From Tillus elongatus (lineage: Eukaryota; Arthropoda; Insecta; Coleoptera; Cleridae), in assembly GCA_964006375.1 (NCBI GenBank), contig OZ023266.1, positions 69,116,891 to 69,180,890 of the forward strand: a DNA stretch of 64,000 nt, given 5' to 3'. The first letter of the stretch is position 1; every line of letters begins with the position of its first letter. The translations under genes were made by a program, and so were the position numbers. Shown one piece after another: positions 11,920 to 22,773 of this stretch. The notes beneath the pieces were generated by a model, which was given only the letters and a program-made list of their open reading frames with translations, was not told the DNA's origin and made no database searches.

Positions 11920-11940
11920 ATATAAAAATTGAAACATTGA
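11311..11940 (+). mobile_element. TA family copy with two (TA)n tracts
   Basis: The start GCACGCAGCAAGTGCGTTATG is followed by two related core segments, each ending with TCAAAA-type text. TA tracts lie at 11578-11628 and 11833-11915, the second preceded by a CATA run. After the second tract come AAACATATAAAAATTGAAAC and a breakpoint where the inverted repeat of 11940-12361 begins. The family tail is therefore missing. Confidence 0.65.
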
Positions 11941-12168
11941 AACAGATATTAACAAGTAGTTAGCCTGCAATATAAAAAATCAAATATTTGTTCTTACAAA
12001 GCAGCTTTTTCAATATTTAAGATAATCTCCCATATTTTAGTGAATTTTTATTTAAAAAATTCACTAATAGGAGGCATCGATGGTGAGACTTTGCAAAAAA
12101 ATTTTTCAAATGAGCGCGAACTAGGACCCCTGGAACCCATATTTGGGGTCAGTTTCAATTTTCATATG

Positions 12169-12257
<89 letters not shown>

Positions 12258-12361
12258 CATACTAAAATATGGGAGATTTTCTTAAATATTGAAAAATCTG
12301 CTTTGTAAGAACAAATATTTGATTTTTTATATTGCAGGCTAACTACTTGTTAATATCTGCT
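11940..12361. repeat. Inverted repeat, ~100-bp arms around a TA-family tail
   Basis: The left arm (11940-12040) and right arm (12256-12361) are nearly exact reverse complements, sharing for example AGTTAGCCTGCAATATAAAA and CAAATATTTGTTCTTACAAA. The interval is a reversed TA-family tail with its (TA)n tract. The arms are not part of the TA-family consensus seen elsewhere. Confidence 0.8.
12041..12255 (-). mobile_element. TA family, tail plus (TA)n
   Basis: It opens with the terminal hairpin TAGTGAATTTTTATTT...AATTCACTAA. GCGCGAACTAGGACCCC and CATATTTGGGGTCAG follow, then (TA)n at 12170-12255. The orientation is opposite to the copy immediately to its left. Confidence 0.75.
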
Positions 12362-12675
12362 TGTCAAGACTATCTATACAAGCTGAACATTTTACAATTT
12401 TTGAAAAGATCCATGCACGAAAAGGTGGTAAGTACCTTAGCTATATATATCTCAAGATTTTTTTCTGTACTCCAAAAATACCGTGTTTTCTGTTTTGAAT
12501 TGCGTCACGTACATGCTGTGATGTCTTACATAGGTTCTATTCCTTTCATTAGTGTTTGTTGCCCTCACTTGGTAAAACCGTTTCATACTTAATACATATG
12601 TAAAGGCTTCTTCTATGGCTAAAAAATTGATTGCTCTTTCTTTGATGTAACCAGCTTTGCCCTCTGATAAGCCGT
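12362..12675. other. Spacer with no recognisable gene
   Basis: An 86-residue plus frame runs through here, but with no recognisable domain, and it starts inside the inverted repeat arm. Not called. Confidence 0.4.
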
Positions 12676-13026
12676 TTTCAACGTCGATCTATTTTGGCGT
12701 CTATGACAAATCATTGCGGATGATAGGAACAGTTTTACCACACTACCCTGGAAATTTCGCCAAACCCTTTAATTTTTATCAGGGGTCGGGCACATTTAAC
12801 GTACCCAACATCCCAACATCTCACGGCAAAGGGACCGACAGTTTTACGCTACCTTCGGAGGGCGGAAAGCGTAAATAACAAATTTTCTCAAACACAAAGA
12901 CTCGACCCCGGTTGATGTTAATTTTACAGTACGCACTGCAAAAGTGAAACGATACCTTATTGGGAGTTGAACCCAGCACTCTTGGGTTCAGACGCACACG
13001 TTATTACCACTGGACTACTGAGCTGC
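12676..13026 (-). mobile_element. SINE-A copy, diverged
   Basis: Same block order as the other SINE-A copies on the minus strand: tRNA-like head (GCAGCTCAGTAGTCCAGTGG, B box GGGTTCAACTCCC), CCTTCGGAGGGCGG in reverse, and a 3' end with TCAACGTCGATC. Divergence is higher than in the copies at 20749 or 43449. Confidence 0.7.
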
Positions 13027-14023
13027 ATTTTAGTTTTTCTAAATTGTAAACGATATATTGTTTTTTGTTTCTTGGAAAAGTCTGTTTAACATAAATCTAT
13101 TTTAAGTAATAAATGTTCCTAGTTAGTCTATTTGACTGCCTCACAAGAAATGTTTCTAACGTTGGGCCCTTCCTCTATTTTCAGTAATCTTTCAACGCTT
13201 TTCATTGTAATTTCGTATTCAAGTCTTACTCAAGAAGAATAATCATATATTTATTATTCATGATTAACAAGGGAGTGGCCATAAGCTTTATGTCGTAAAA
13301 CCTTCCGACATAAATCAAACGTCACAAATAATTCTACCAGAATTATGAGCGACACGTGAAAAACATTTTAAATCAGTCCCTCCGTTTTTCCTGGAAGAGT
13401 AAATGCTCTTAAGCCATGGCGGGGTTTATTATGCGCCGTAATAACACTGTCACCAGTAAAATATCACTTCTGAAATATCGTCTCGGTCCAATTCAACAGA
13501 TGTAGCTCTTGATATTTATTGGACTATCTACCTATTCAATGAAAGTCTGTTTACCAGCAAATGCTATTCTAATAAATCTAGGTTTAAAAAGAAATATGTT
13601 TACAGTCAGTTGCACAACAACAAATTATATACATTCTGCCCTGTATGAGGGAAGAAAGTTACACAGAGATCACCGCTTGAGTTAAGCAGGCCACGTATAA
13701 CATTTTTTCCTTATTGGAGTTGTTGAGATAACGTAATTTCTAGCTGCACTCGGGGGAAATGACTCCACAATAAATTTTATTAAGTTTTCTGTGGCTGGCT
13801 AGGTGTAGCCTAGTCACTTTGGATGTGTTTTAATTGCCATTGCTGTAATATACTGCTCTACTAATTGTAAAACCATTACGTATTTCTGAGGTTCTTTCTT
13901 AATTTAATTGTCTATTAATTTTAAGACACTTACTCAATAGACAGTTTAACTGTGCCATTACTTGAGTTTAAAAATGCCTGTAATCTGATCGATCCTATTA
14001 GTACGATTACGATTTAATAGACC
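13027..14023. other. Intergenic DNA with no recognisable gene
   Basis: Nothing assignable seen on either strand. Confidence 0.45.
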
Positions 14024-14240
14024 TGGACACGACTAATTACACCGATGACCAAGCAGGTGGAGGAAATGCTGCAAATAACACAAAACGAGGCGAGAAACGC
14101 CTTTCAGCGAGACTTCTGGAGTAGGCAGATTCAGGCCCAGCAATTGAGCTACAAAAACTCAACCTACCCCTATCCACCTTTATATATATTTCTTAAAATC
14201 TATTATTTGCTACCACAATGTTCACTACTAAGTTCATAGA
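14024..14240 (+). CDS. Unrecognised candidate exon (polar, Q-rich peptide)
   Basis: A more GC-rich patch follows TTTAATAG, a plausible splice acceptor. It encodes about 48 polar residues from PMTKQVEEMLQ through FWSRQIQAQQ to YPYPPL, after which the frame becomes low-complexity and ends at 14239. The composition (Q, E, N, R) is unlike the hydrophobic noise frames elsewhere, and no stop interrupts it. A second frame is also open for ~35 codons. I recognise no domain. It could be a terminal host exon, a decayed retroelement gag or chance. Confidence 0.25.
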
Positions 14241-14599
14241 AAATTATTCAATATTTATACTATGTAAAGTTCTCTTTTTAAATAAAATTAACCTGTGTTT
14301 AATTTGTTAGCTTGCATATGTTGCTCTGTTATCTCATGAGCTTTTTTATTGGGTTCAAAATTCTATACACAAATTTAACTGACACAAATAAACAGATATA
14401 AAAATGTAAATACCTTTTAGTTGTCAACTCGCTCTATTATTGGAGGTATAACTTAGCTTTTATTCGATTTATCAATACAGTTTCTTTTTACTTTAAGACT
14501 TATTTCCCATTAACTAACTATATAGTCAAGAAGCAAAACTTCTTATTTATGTTATTTATTAACATTGAATTTTCAATTATTACTTGCAATTTATATTTT
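14241..14599. other. AT-rich spacer
   Basis: Nothing assignable up to the hAT-like element. Confidence 0.5.
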
Positions 14600-14819
14600 C
14601 TAACAACCAGTAGCGGCTCGTGCCTTAATGCAGTGGGGTGCTCAAGAAAAAAAATGAAGGGCTCCAATCTTTTTCCCCAAAAATATATTATTAAAAAACC
14701 TACTTACTAAACTTAATAATTATTAACTGCTTACTAAGTTTTTCTCTAGTTAGTTGTATGTTATAGAAGTTAAAAAGTCCTTTCCGTTGATAATTACTAA
14801 CTAACTATATAATTTTAAA

Positions 14820-15057
14820 TGTGTTGTTTGAGATAAAGACATGACAATATGTGATCTTTGTCATGTTATACTTCCCGCATCTTTTGAATTTTATTATATT
14901 TATTTATATGTTTATTTACTAGTCTATTAATTTATATATTTAAAAACGGCTAAGCCTGTGTAGGTTAGCACTATATAATTCGAAATGTTTTGTTTGACAT
15001 AAAAACATGACAATATGTGATCTTTGTGGTTTTATACTGCACGTATCTTTTCAATTT

Positions 15058-15146
<89 letters not shown>
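14820..15146 (+). repeat. Internal duplication with (TA)n expanded in one copy
   Basis: Text around 14820-14895 (ATGACAATATGTGATCTTTG, GCATCTTTTGAATTTTAT) recurs at 14980-15060. The first copy continues with an irregular ATTATATTTATTTATATG. The second continues with an ~85-bp pure TA run (15060-15146). Confidence 0.75.
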
Positions 15147-15151
<5 letters not shown>

Positions 15152-15463
15152 TTAAGATTGAATGAATTTTATGAAAATACGCCAGAATGCCGTACTTGAT
15201 AGATGCAAACTTATTATAAATTTTGACTAAATAATTTAATATACTTTAAAATGTCTAAATGTGCGATGCTATTCACGAGGATCTAATCTATCGTAGTTAT
15301 ATTCCTTCAACTAACATTATATTTTAGACTATATTTAATTATCGTTGTTTCAATTATGTAATATGTTGCTGTATACAAATCAATAATAACATTGCTTTAA
15401 GAAAGATAATACGGTCCTGGCGATAAAATGAGCGATTACGCCTGTGATTCGAGAACAGCATAA

Positions 15464-15754
15464 CTGTATGCCGAGTCCCACCCTGGTCCGTTAAGCTGGA
15501 GCGATGTGGGCAAGGTCAAATATGCTATTCTCACAACATCAAAGGGCCGCCCTACAAGATTCAGTGCTGGGTCTTATTATGCTGTGCTGCAAGTGTGGAA
15601 TTTTAAAGGGCACAACGGGATTGCTTATTCGGTCGTTTTTGACGAAGATAGTCGATCATTTCGTATTGGAGTTTCACATTTAGGTAGAGCGCCGAAGAAT
15701 ACACACCGACGAAGGACTGTGTATACGGATGTATATAACGTCGGCAACCATTAA
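15464..15754 (+). CDS. Unrecognised protein-like open segment inside the hAT-like element
   Basis: After a stop at 15461, the frame stays open for about 96 codons to a TAA at 15752. No ATG opens it; the first in-frame GTG is at 15506. The peptide has globular-protein composition, including AILTTSKGRP, SYYAVLQVWNF, GIAYSVVFDED, FRIGVSHLG and an RRR patch. The DNA is clearly more GC-rich than the rest of the element. I recognise no family. It does not resemble hAT transposase. It may be a captured host exon, a piece of the lost autonomous element's second gene or an unrelated insertion. Confidence 0.4.
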   Translation: MYAESHPGPLSWSDVGKVKYAILTTSKGRPTRFSAGSYYAVLQVWNFKGHNGIAYSVVFDEDSRSFRIGVSHLGRAPKNTHRRRTVYTDVYNVGNH

Positions 15755-15955
15755 CACACTATACTTCTTCTGATTCTGTATTAATGGCTGCCGATTCTGC
15801 GATACTCGATATACTAATTTGGTTTGTGTAGAATGCAGGAGGTAAAAAAATAAAAATTTATTAAAATGTAGCATAGCAAAAATATTATTTTTCCACGGCA
15901 GGCGGCAGTGCGAGCGCAAGGGCGCACTTATTGAGGAGCCGCCTCTGCTAACAAC

Positions 15956-17167
15956 CTTTTTACTTAATGCGGGTCCGTTGCTATTTATAAATTGTACCTA
16001 TTATATTGAAGAATAAGAGACTACAAAGTTTAAATATTATCTTACGCATTCAAATGTTATAAAAACCAGATTCCGTTTTCCTTTGCCCTTGATATTGGTC
16101 GCCTTGGCAACCGCACTTTTGATGGTTTTTAAAACAACATTAAAGAAACATGGATAATTTAAATCGTAAATACCTGGTAGCTGCTCACTCTGTTGACATT
16201 TACTACAACTATGGCTTAAATTCCAATTTATTTCTTCTTTAACATGTTTGGTACGCCTTTGACGTAAAATATAAGTGCATTATTATCCTGTGTCTCCAAC
16301 TAGCACTATTTAAAGACAGTTTTTCTTTAAATATCTTGATTTATACTGATTTTTCACTGTTCGTAAATAACTTGGTTGCTGGCGTCGTTTAGCAAGTCCA
16401 TTTATTACACTTATTACAACTTATTCTTGATCGTAAATGTTGTTAATAACTATTACTTGTTTTGCAGGTTATCTGGACTAAATTTGTTATCATTTATACG
16501 GATTTACTAAATTTTTAATACGACCGATCTGAAAATGATGCTACTGCTGCTTCTGTTGAACTAAGAAGCATTTGTTTATAAACAAGTGTTTTCGGTTCTA
16601 GACTTAATAATCTTCATACCCCGTTTTCTGGCTCTAGCAAGCAATAACACCGCTAATTAACAAAGTTACTTTAAAGAAAGTTCCTTTTGGAAAAATGTGA
16701 TTTAAAATTTTATGAACCTGCTGGATAATTAGTCAAATTTATAAGTATCAAGCGGTGAGTTTGAAATTTCGACATCGTGTAATTTCTTAATCCTAATAAT
16801 GCGTAAATTCATTTTAAATGCTCTGCTCTGGATTTTCTTGCTTTGTTTTCTGTCATTTAGCCTTTGAGTGTCTGATAATCTATAAAACAGTGAATTTGTC
16901 CATTATCGTTTTTAATTTTCTAAATAAACACAAGTTAATGTCTAACCTTAATAAACTCGAACGTTTTCTATTATCAATATCATATTTTGGTAATCGTTTT
17001 GAACCACTTATGCTACACCTTGTTCCGTAGTTGCTTTTATCAAAGTAATTACCCGAACTTATTGTCACTTTAGGTTAGAAATATATTGTCCTGTTATCTT
17101 ATTCCTTAGTCTTATTACACTGGTTAAACTGATTTGTGTCCTGATAGATTTTAACGCATCAATTATG
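15956..17167. other. AT-rich DNA with no recognisable gene
   Basis: Short hydrophobic frames near 16818-17068 look like noise on both strands. Nothing else assignable. Confidence 0.45.
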
Positions 17168-17557
17168 CAGGGTGGCGCATTGAAAACGAAACAGACCTAT
17201 TTGCATCCAGATATATATTTTTTAAGAAATGCTGAAATATGTCAATTTTAATATTGAGGGGGGCATATTTTGACATAAAACTCAACTCTGTCACATCAAC
17301 CCCCTAAGGGTGGTGATAACAACCCTTATATTTTAAATAGGGAACATGAATCGAGTGTTACATCATTTGAAAGCTCTTTCTTTTCTGAATTCAGCACACT
17401 AATTTTTTTGGAAGTTTTATCAACTCGTTTAAAAATTATTCATAGTTGGAATTGCAAGAACGTATTTCATTCATTGTGATAATAAATACACTAATTAGTC
17501 AATTTTTCTTTAAAAAAAAAACTAAAAAGACAAAACCAAACGTTCAAGAATGTTTAT

Positions 17558-18625
17558 TCAGTTAAGTAAGTGTTCAAATTGTTGACCACCAGCTTCCATA
17601 CAAAAGTACAAATTTTGTTCAAAACGAGCTTTGACATTCTGAAGCATTTATAAAGTTATTAGACGGCATTCTTCAACAATGAGTCATCGTAATTCTTCCA
17701 GAAACTCCGGTTCTGTTGAGTAAATTTTACTCTTTAAATGGCCCCATAGAAAGAAGTCTAAAGTAGTTAAATCTGGTGATCTAGCACTCAATAGCACCTC
17801 TAAGCACAATCCATTGTCCTGGAAACTCTCTGTTTAAAAACTCCCTAACACGTTGTGAAAAATGCGGAAGAGCTCCATCTTGTTGAAACACTAATTGATT
17901 TTCTTGATAGAGAACATCATCTTCAACAATGTCAATTAGTAGAGGGTAAACGCTATCTTCTAGTAACTCCACGTTTCACCACTCAAATTGCCATCATGAA
18001 AAATTGGTCCGATTAAAGAGTCTCCAAAAATGCCAGTCCAGACACTCAATCTCTGTGGCGTTTGAGTGTGGACTTCGTGAAAATTTCTTGGATTATCTAA
18101 CCAATAACGACAATTATGACGATTGACTGTAGAATTTAATAAAAACGTACACTCGTCTGAAAAACAGATATTGAACAGAAAGTTCACGTTATCAGCTATT
18201 CGTGCAGTCATAACTTCACAAAACTCCAGCCGCCAATCAAAATCATCTTCATTCACTTGTTGTACAAGATGAATTTTATACGGGTGAAATTTATGATGCT
18301 TCAATATTCGCTGAATAGTTCTTCTTTTGATGTTTGAAACAGTGGCCAATTTTCTCGTGCTCAAAGTTGGGTCTGCAGCAATTTGTCCTAAATTTTAAAT
18401 CTCAGTAGTCTCATTTTTAACCGGAAATTCACGTTTAGGATCCCGTTTTTTGTTGCTTACAGAACCACTTTGTCGAAACTTTGCAACTAACTCCAAAATA
18501 TGATTTTGTTAACATGTCTGTTCAGATGTCGTTCATTAAGCAAATCTGCGGTACGGTTGGCACAGTCATCGTTTTTGAAAATAAAGAGTAATTATTTCAA
18601 CTGTTTCTTCTACAGCATACATCAT
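17558..18625 (-). pseudogene. Mariner/IS630-type transposase, broken
   Basis: The likely start is the ATG at 18625 (MMYAVEETVE...) and the end is the stop at 17558-17560, about 355 codons. Stops and frameshifts interrupt it. The readable parts in order are a helix-turn-helix region (LATVSNIKRRTIQRILKHHK), the first catalytic aspartate in NICFSDECTF, the second in FQQDGALPHF, and the third in ARSPDLTTLDFFLWG after a frameshift near 17780. The C-terminus GQQFEHLLN is typical of this group. At least three stops and one frameshift make it inactive. It would have catalysed cut-and-paste transposition in the nucleus. The copy at 34230-34800 is related. Confidence 0.85.
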
Positions 18626-18689
18626 TGTGAAATTAATTTTCGGTAGTACTATCAAGTATCAAACCGACCGATAACCTGAAATAATAAAC

Positions 18690-18797
18690 CGCATTTCTCT
18701 CATTCCGATATGAAATGTTCTGATAGTAAATTTTTTGTTTACAAACCAACAAAACATTGACTATCAGCACATTTCTTATCGGAATGAGTGAAATGCG
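18690..18797. repeat. ~108-bp hairpin inside the mariner-like element
   Basis: CATTTCTCTCATTCCGATA...GTTCTGATAGT pairs with ACTATCAGCACATTTCTTATCGGAATGAG, with a loop of about 35 bases. It sits between the transposase start and the right inverted arm and has no counterpart in the left arm. It may be a tiny nested fold-back element. Confidence 0.65.
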
Positions 18798-19075
18798 TTT
18801 TTGCATCTTCAACTGTGAATAATTTTTAAACGAGTTGATAAAACTTCCAAAAAAATTAGTGTGCTGAATTCAGAAAAGAATGCTTTCATATAATGTAACA
18901 CTTGACCCATGTTCCCTATTTGAAATATAAGGGGTGTTATCAACTCTCTTAAGGGGTTGATGTGACAAAGTTGAAAATTATGTCAAAACATGTCCGTCTG
19001 AATATTAAAATTGACGCGTTTCAGCGTTTATTAAAAAAAATGCTCGGGACGCAAATCGGTCTGTTTCGCCACCCT

Positions 19076-19649
19076 ATATATTAGTCCCTTTCTCTACGTC
19101 TTTATATATAGGTACTGTATTTTATGTTTCTTATTTATTTCTTTGACTACGTACTTAATTAAATAAATCCCTTGTACGTTTTATTGTTTATTTTTACAGG
19201 TTTAATATTTATTTTATTATTTAAAGAATTTTGATCATGATTTTACTGTTCTAGGTGTTCAGCAATGGAATCAAGTTTACTATGATCTGGTACTTACACG
19301 TCTTACTACCATGTGATACTACTGAGTGTGAATCATACTCCTTATGTTTGCACTAATTATCTATAAAGTAATTTTATAATAGACACAATATTTAAAGTTA
19401 TTTATACTTTTTTCTTCGCTTTTTCCTATTTTTTGTTTTTGTTAATTTATTTGCTTTTTTGTTCAAATATTGCTATTTTACATTTTTTTTAAATTGTTTT
19501 AAGCTACTTTTTCTCTAATCAAGTATATATGATAGACAAGGACACTTTTGCCTCAAGGGGTCCTTTAGAACGACTTTAGACAAACTGACTGAACCAGGAA
19601 TAATATTAAAATGTTTAAAAATGTGTAGAGAAAGAGAAAAAGACGAAGA

Positions 19650-19700
<51 letters not shown>

Positions 19701-20510
19701 GGATCAGCTAAAAACTAATAATTACACATCAAAGCCGTAGAAGAAGAAAACTCCACTTTAGTATTTACTCTACTTGCAGACTGACTGAAATGCCAGCTTA
19801 GCTTATATAATCACTTGTAGAGTTGTATATATTTTATGAATTTATGTTAAATATACCATGTTTCTGAATTGTAGTTAACAAATGACGACTACTGTCATGC
19901 GGTTATAATCACACAGCAAGTTACTAAGGTGTTTTAAACAAAACTAACATTGCCAAATATGAAGAATGATGCTAATATTTTATTTCTCATTTTTAATTGA
20001 TACTGTCCAAAGAGGACGCTAAAATTGTTTTTTCTTGCATTTGCATTACTAAGAACGAAACGCAATTAGTTGTTAATTTTTTAGTGTATTGTAGCAAAAT
20101 TCGTCTACTAGATGATTTTTTTTTACTTTCAGTTTTTGCAATAAATTTTAAAATCATCGCAATTTTGAATAGAGAAGTATTACAAGTATTACAAGCCTCT
20201 ACTTCCGAGTTAAAAATTTTGGAATTACAGCTCTTCTTAGAAAGGAGTTGAATGTATAGTGAGATTTTCACGTTGCAGGGTGTAATTTTTTTTGTTTAAT
20301 TTGACGTGTTTCGAAATTTTTTTACAAGTCAGCACAATAACTGAGATACTGAAATCATTCCGTTTGGCTGTTTCACACTGTAATTATCACGAAATGGGAC
20401 AAAAAATTGCCTGTTTCACATGGTAACTACCACAAAATGGAACAAAATTCTACTAACATTTTTTGCGGTGGGATAAGCACAACTAAAAGCTTCCCATTTA
20501 TGAAAAATCT
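19076..20510. other. AT-rich DNA with no recognisable gene
   Basis: Overlapping open frames near 19993-20271 on both strands are hydrophobic and unassignable. The text near 20258-20330 (TTCACGTTGCAGGGTGTAA, TTGACGTGTTTCGAAA) recurs near 43365-43410, so this edge holds an unnamed dispersed repeat. Confidence 0.4.
19651..19702 (+). repeat. Compound (CA)n(GA)n(G)n microsatellite
   Basis: CA units, then GA units, then a run of about 13 G residues. Purine-rich on the plus strand beyond the CA part. Confidence 0.95.
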
Positions 20511-20580
20511 GAACCAAGCAAGTGCGTTATATTAGCGAATTTTCATAAGTATTTCAATAGGTAACTTAGCTTACCTTTTA
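20511..20580 (+). mobile_element. TA family, degenerate start fragment
   Basis: CAAGCAAGTGCGTTATATTA then GCGAATTTTCATAAG matches the family start. Similarity fades after about 60 bp. Confidence 0.5.
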
Positions 20581-20748
20581 TCACTAGACCTGCTCAAACA
20601 TATTTATATTAAATTTAGTGTGGCGATGATGCATATAACCTCCCAATGTTAACTGTTTCTCTGTACTCATACACATGCTGGATTTTATAATTGCTTCCTG
20701 TATACATATATTGCGTACCGACAGTCAAAACTTGTACAACTAGGTATA

Positions 20749-21111
20749 TGTGTGTGTGTGTGTGTTTTGTTTCTTTAACGTCGGCCTATTTCCGCTACTA
20801 TGGCCAATCACCGACGCCAGGGAACAGTTTCTCCTCTCAATCCTGGAAATTTTGCCGAACCCCTGCCTTTCTGTAAGGAGGGTAGGGATATTTAACGTAC
20901 CCAACATCGCATAGACACGGGACCGACGGCTTTACGCCCCCTCCGAAAGGCGGAACGTGCAGACATTCAAATTGCTCAAATACAATGCCAGAACCTCGGT
21001 TGATGTTAATGTTACAGTTTGTACTGAAAAAGTGTAAGGAGTACCCTGGGATCGAACCCAGTACCCTTCGGTTCAGAGGCACACGTTCTTACCTCTGAAC
21101 CACCGAGGCTC
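20749..21111 (-). mobile_element. SINE-A, full-length with 16-bp target duplication
   Basis: The copy is bracketed by TGTACAACTAGGTATA at 20733-20748 and 21112-21127, an exact 16-bp target duplication. On the minus strand, the tRNA-like head starts GAGCCTCGGTGGTTCAGAGG (A box TGGTTCAGAGG) and has the B box GGTTCGATCC. A body with CGTAAAGCCGTCGGTCCC follows, then the 3' end GCCGACGTTAAAGAAACAAA and a (CA)n tail. It is the best reference for SINE-A (~360 bp). Mobilisation of such SINEs depends on a partner LINE. Confidence 0.9.
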
Positions 21112-22549
21112 TGTACAACTAGGTATAAAATGTATGTATACATTGACTGACAATTACATATTGAAAACAAGAGCAACAGGGAAAAATACCAATTGCTAAC
21201 CCACCAGCGTTTGAAAAAATATGATATTTAAAAAACAACGTAAAATAGACGCTTCAGGGTTTCAGTTCTACCTTGAACATCTATTAAAAAGTCATAAACT
21301 ATGCAAAATAAAATTAGACTTAACACATTGTCTTCTTAAAAGATAGATCTATTTGCAGTATTAATATTCTTATAATCTATTTTCTCAGTGGGCAGCAATA
21401 TGGAAAATATTCGAGCGTCGCAGAAAAATGATATTCTGATTCAATTAAAATGGGTTTAGTTTTTTATTTCGACTTTCCTTAAAATATACTATGCGCTGTG
21501 CAATTGAGAAATAATTGGAAAGTAGATCTTCGATTTCTAATATGACTGATATTCTTAGGGCTTCGTTGCAACGGGGAATCGTATAAAGCTGATTAGATTC
21601 TACTGGCCTGTTTTATTTAAAATAATGATCTGATCTAGGCTTTCATTTTTTTTAACGTAGTTTGTAAAAAATCAAAACGAACTTCATCACAGTAAACTTT
21701 CTCTTCTAACCAGGCAAACAAATAATTACTTTTGATTGATTGCTGTTGGCCTAATTATGTGAAACCGTTTCACACTAAATAATGACCTAGATACTTTCTG
21801 TGATTTCACAAATGGTTGTTTATTTTCACTGCAAACGGTTTGGCCGTTTACGGCATTGCGAGGCCGGAGAAAATTAAAAATATTTTTACGCATACTTAGT
21901 TGTCATCAGTGCGTATGATTTATTTAAATTTTTCCTGCTTAATGATGCGATATATAGCAAAACCAGCTGTAGAAAAAAGTCAATCATTTGTGGAGCCAAA
22001 AACATAAGTTAACGTTGTTTCACAGATCGCAATATTTTCCAAAATTATCAGTTTAAATTAACTTGCTGATAATTCTCTTCTTCACAGCGTTACGGTCCAT
22101 CAGTGGTCCGCAACATTTTTGTATTATCAAGTGCCCCTTTTATCTATTTTGACGTAGTTTTACTTGTGCTATTTTTTTTGGGAATAACTTCTTTTAAAAC
22201 GACGTGTTGCTAAAGCAGGCTATATCTGTTACTTGCAACTAAGATCAGAACATTATAAATACGATCAGCATCACATGCCGGTGTTATTGATACCCACCTA
22301 CCGATCGCTACATTTAGTATGCTAGTGATAATAACTTCTAGAATTTGATTTGTTCGGATCATATCATTTTAGTGAATTGTGGTAGAAATTTATACGATAG
22401 TGGAGAGTCACAGGATTACAGTTTATCTGTATTCTTTCCGTGACAGTTACCTACTTACTCACGATTCAGCCAAAAGTATATGCTGCAGGTTTAGATTTTT
22501 GAGCGGCACTGACATGTCAATCTTTAATTGAGATCAGTGTTGTGTTTAG

Positions 22550-22729
22550 ACAAAAATTACTGCAACCCCCAAAGCAACAACTTAAATCATGCTAAGTACC
22601 ATGGGTTATGGGTGGTGTTATTTGTCTCAATGTGTGTCTAAGCTCCCCCCGCACAAGTGAGATTTCTCGGTGTGGAGTTTGTTTACTGTGGTGTTATTTA
22701 TTATTGTCATTATTATTATTACTTTTATG

Positions 22730-22773
<44 letters not shown>

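Larger units (their letters stand above)
14608..15947. mobile_element. Non-autonomous hAT-like DNA transposon
   Basis: The left end CAGTAGCGGCTC and right end GAGCCGCCTCTG form 12-bp imperfect inverted termini with hAT-style CAG tips. The element is flanked by an exact 8-bp direct repeat CTAACAAC (14600-14607 and 15948-15955), the target duplication size of the hAT superfamily. It spans 1,340 bp and has no recognisable hAT transposase. It contains an internal duplication with a (TA)n expansion and an unrecognised open segment near its right end. The exact target duplication suggests a fairly recent insertion. Confidence 0.8.
17168..19075. mobile_element. Mariner-like transposon with ~280-bp inverted ends
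   Basis: The ends match as inverted repeats. The left tip is AGGGTGGCG...GAAACAGACC and the right tip is GGTCTGTTTCGCCACCCT. Similarity continues inward over 17168-17456 and 18808-19075, including CACACTAATTTTTTTGGAAG and CAACTCGTTTAAAAATTATT. The left end carries about 10 extra bases just inside the tip. A decayed transposase lies between the arms on the minus strand. The long inverted arms are unusual for classical mariner but are known in several related lineages. Confidence 0.8.

Noticed and set aside
20837..21082. Open frames sharing peptides such as MPLNRRVLGSIPGYS at 20837, 25941, 43539 and 54760
   Set aside because: All lie inside SINE-A copies, on the strand of the tRNA-like head. 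The shared peptide reflects the shared SINE sequence.
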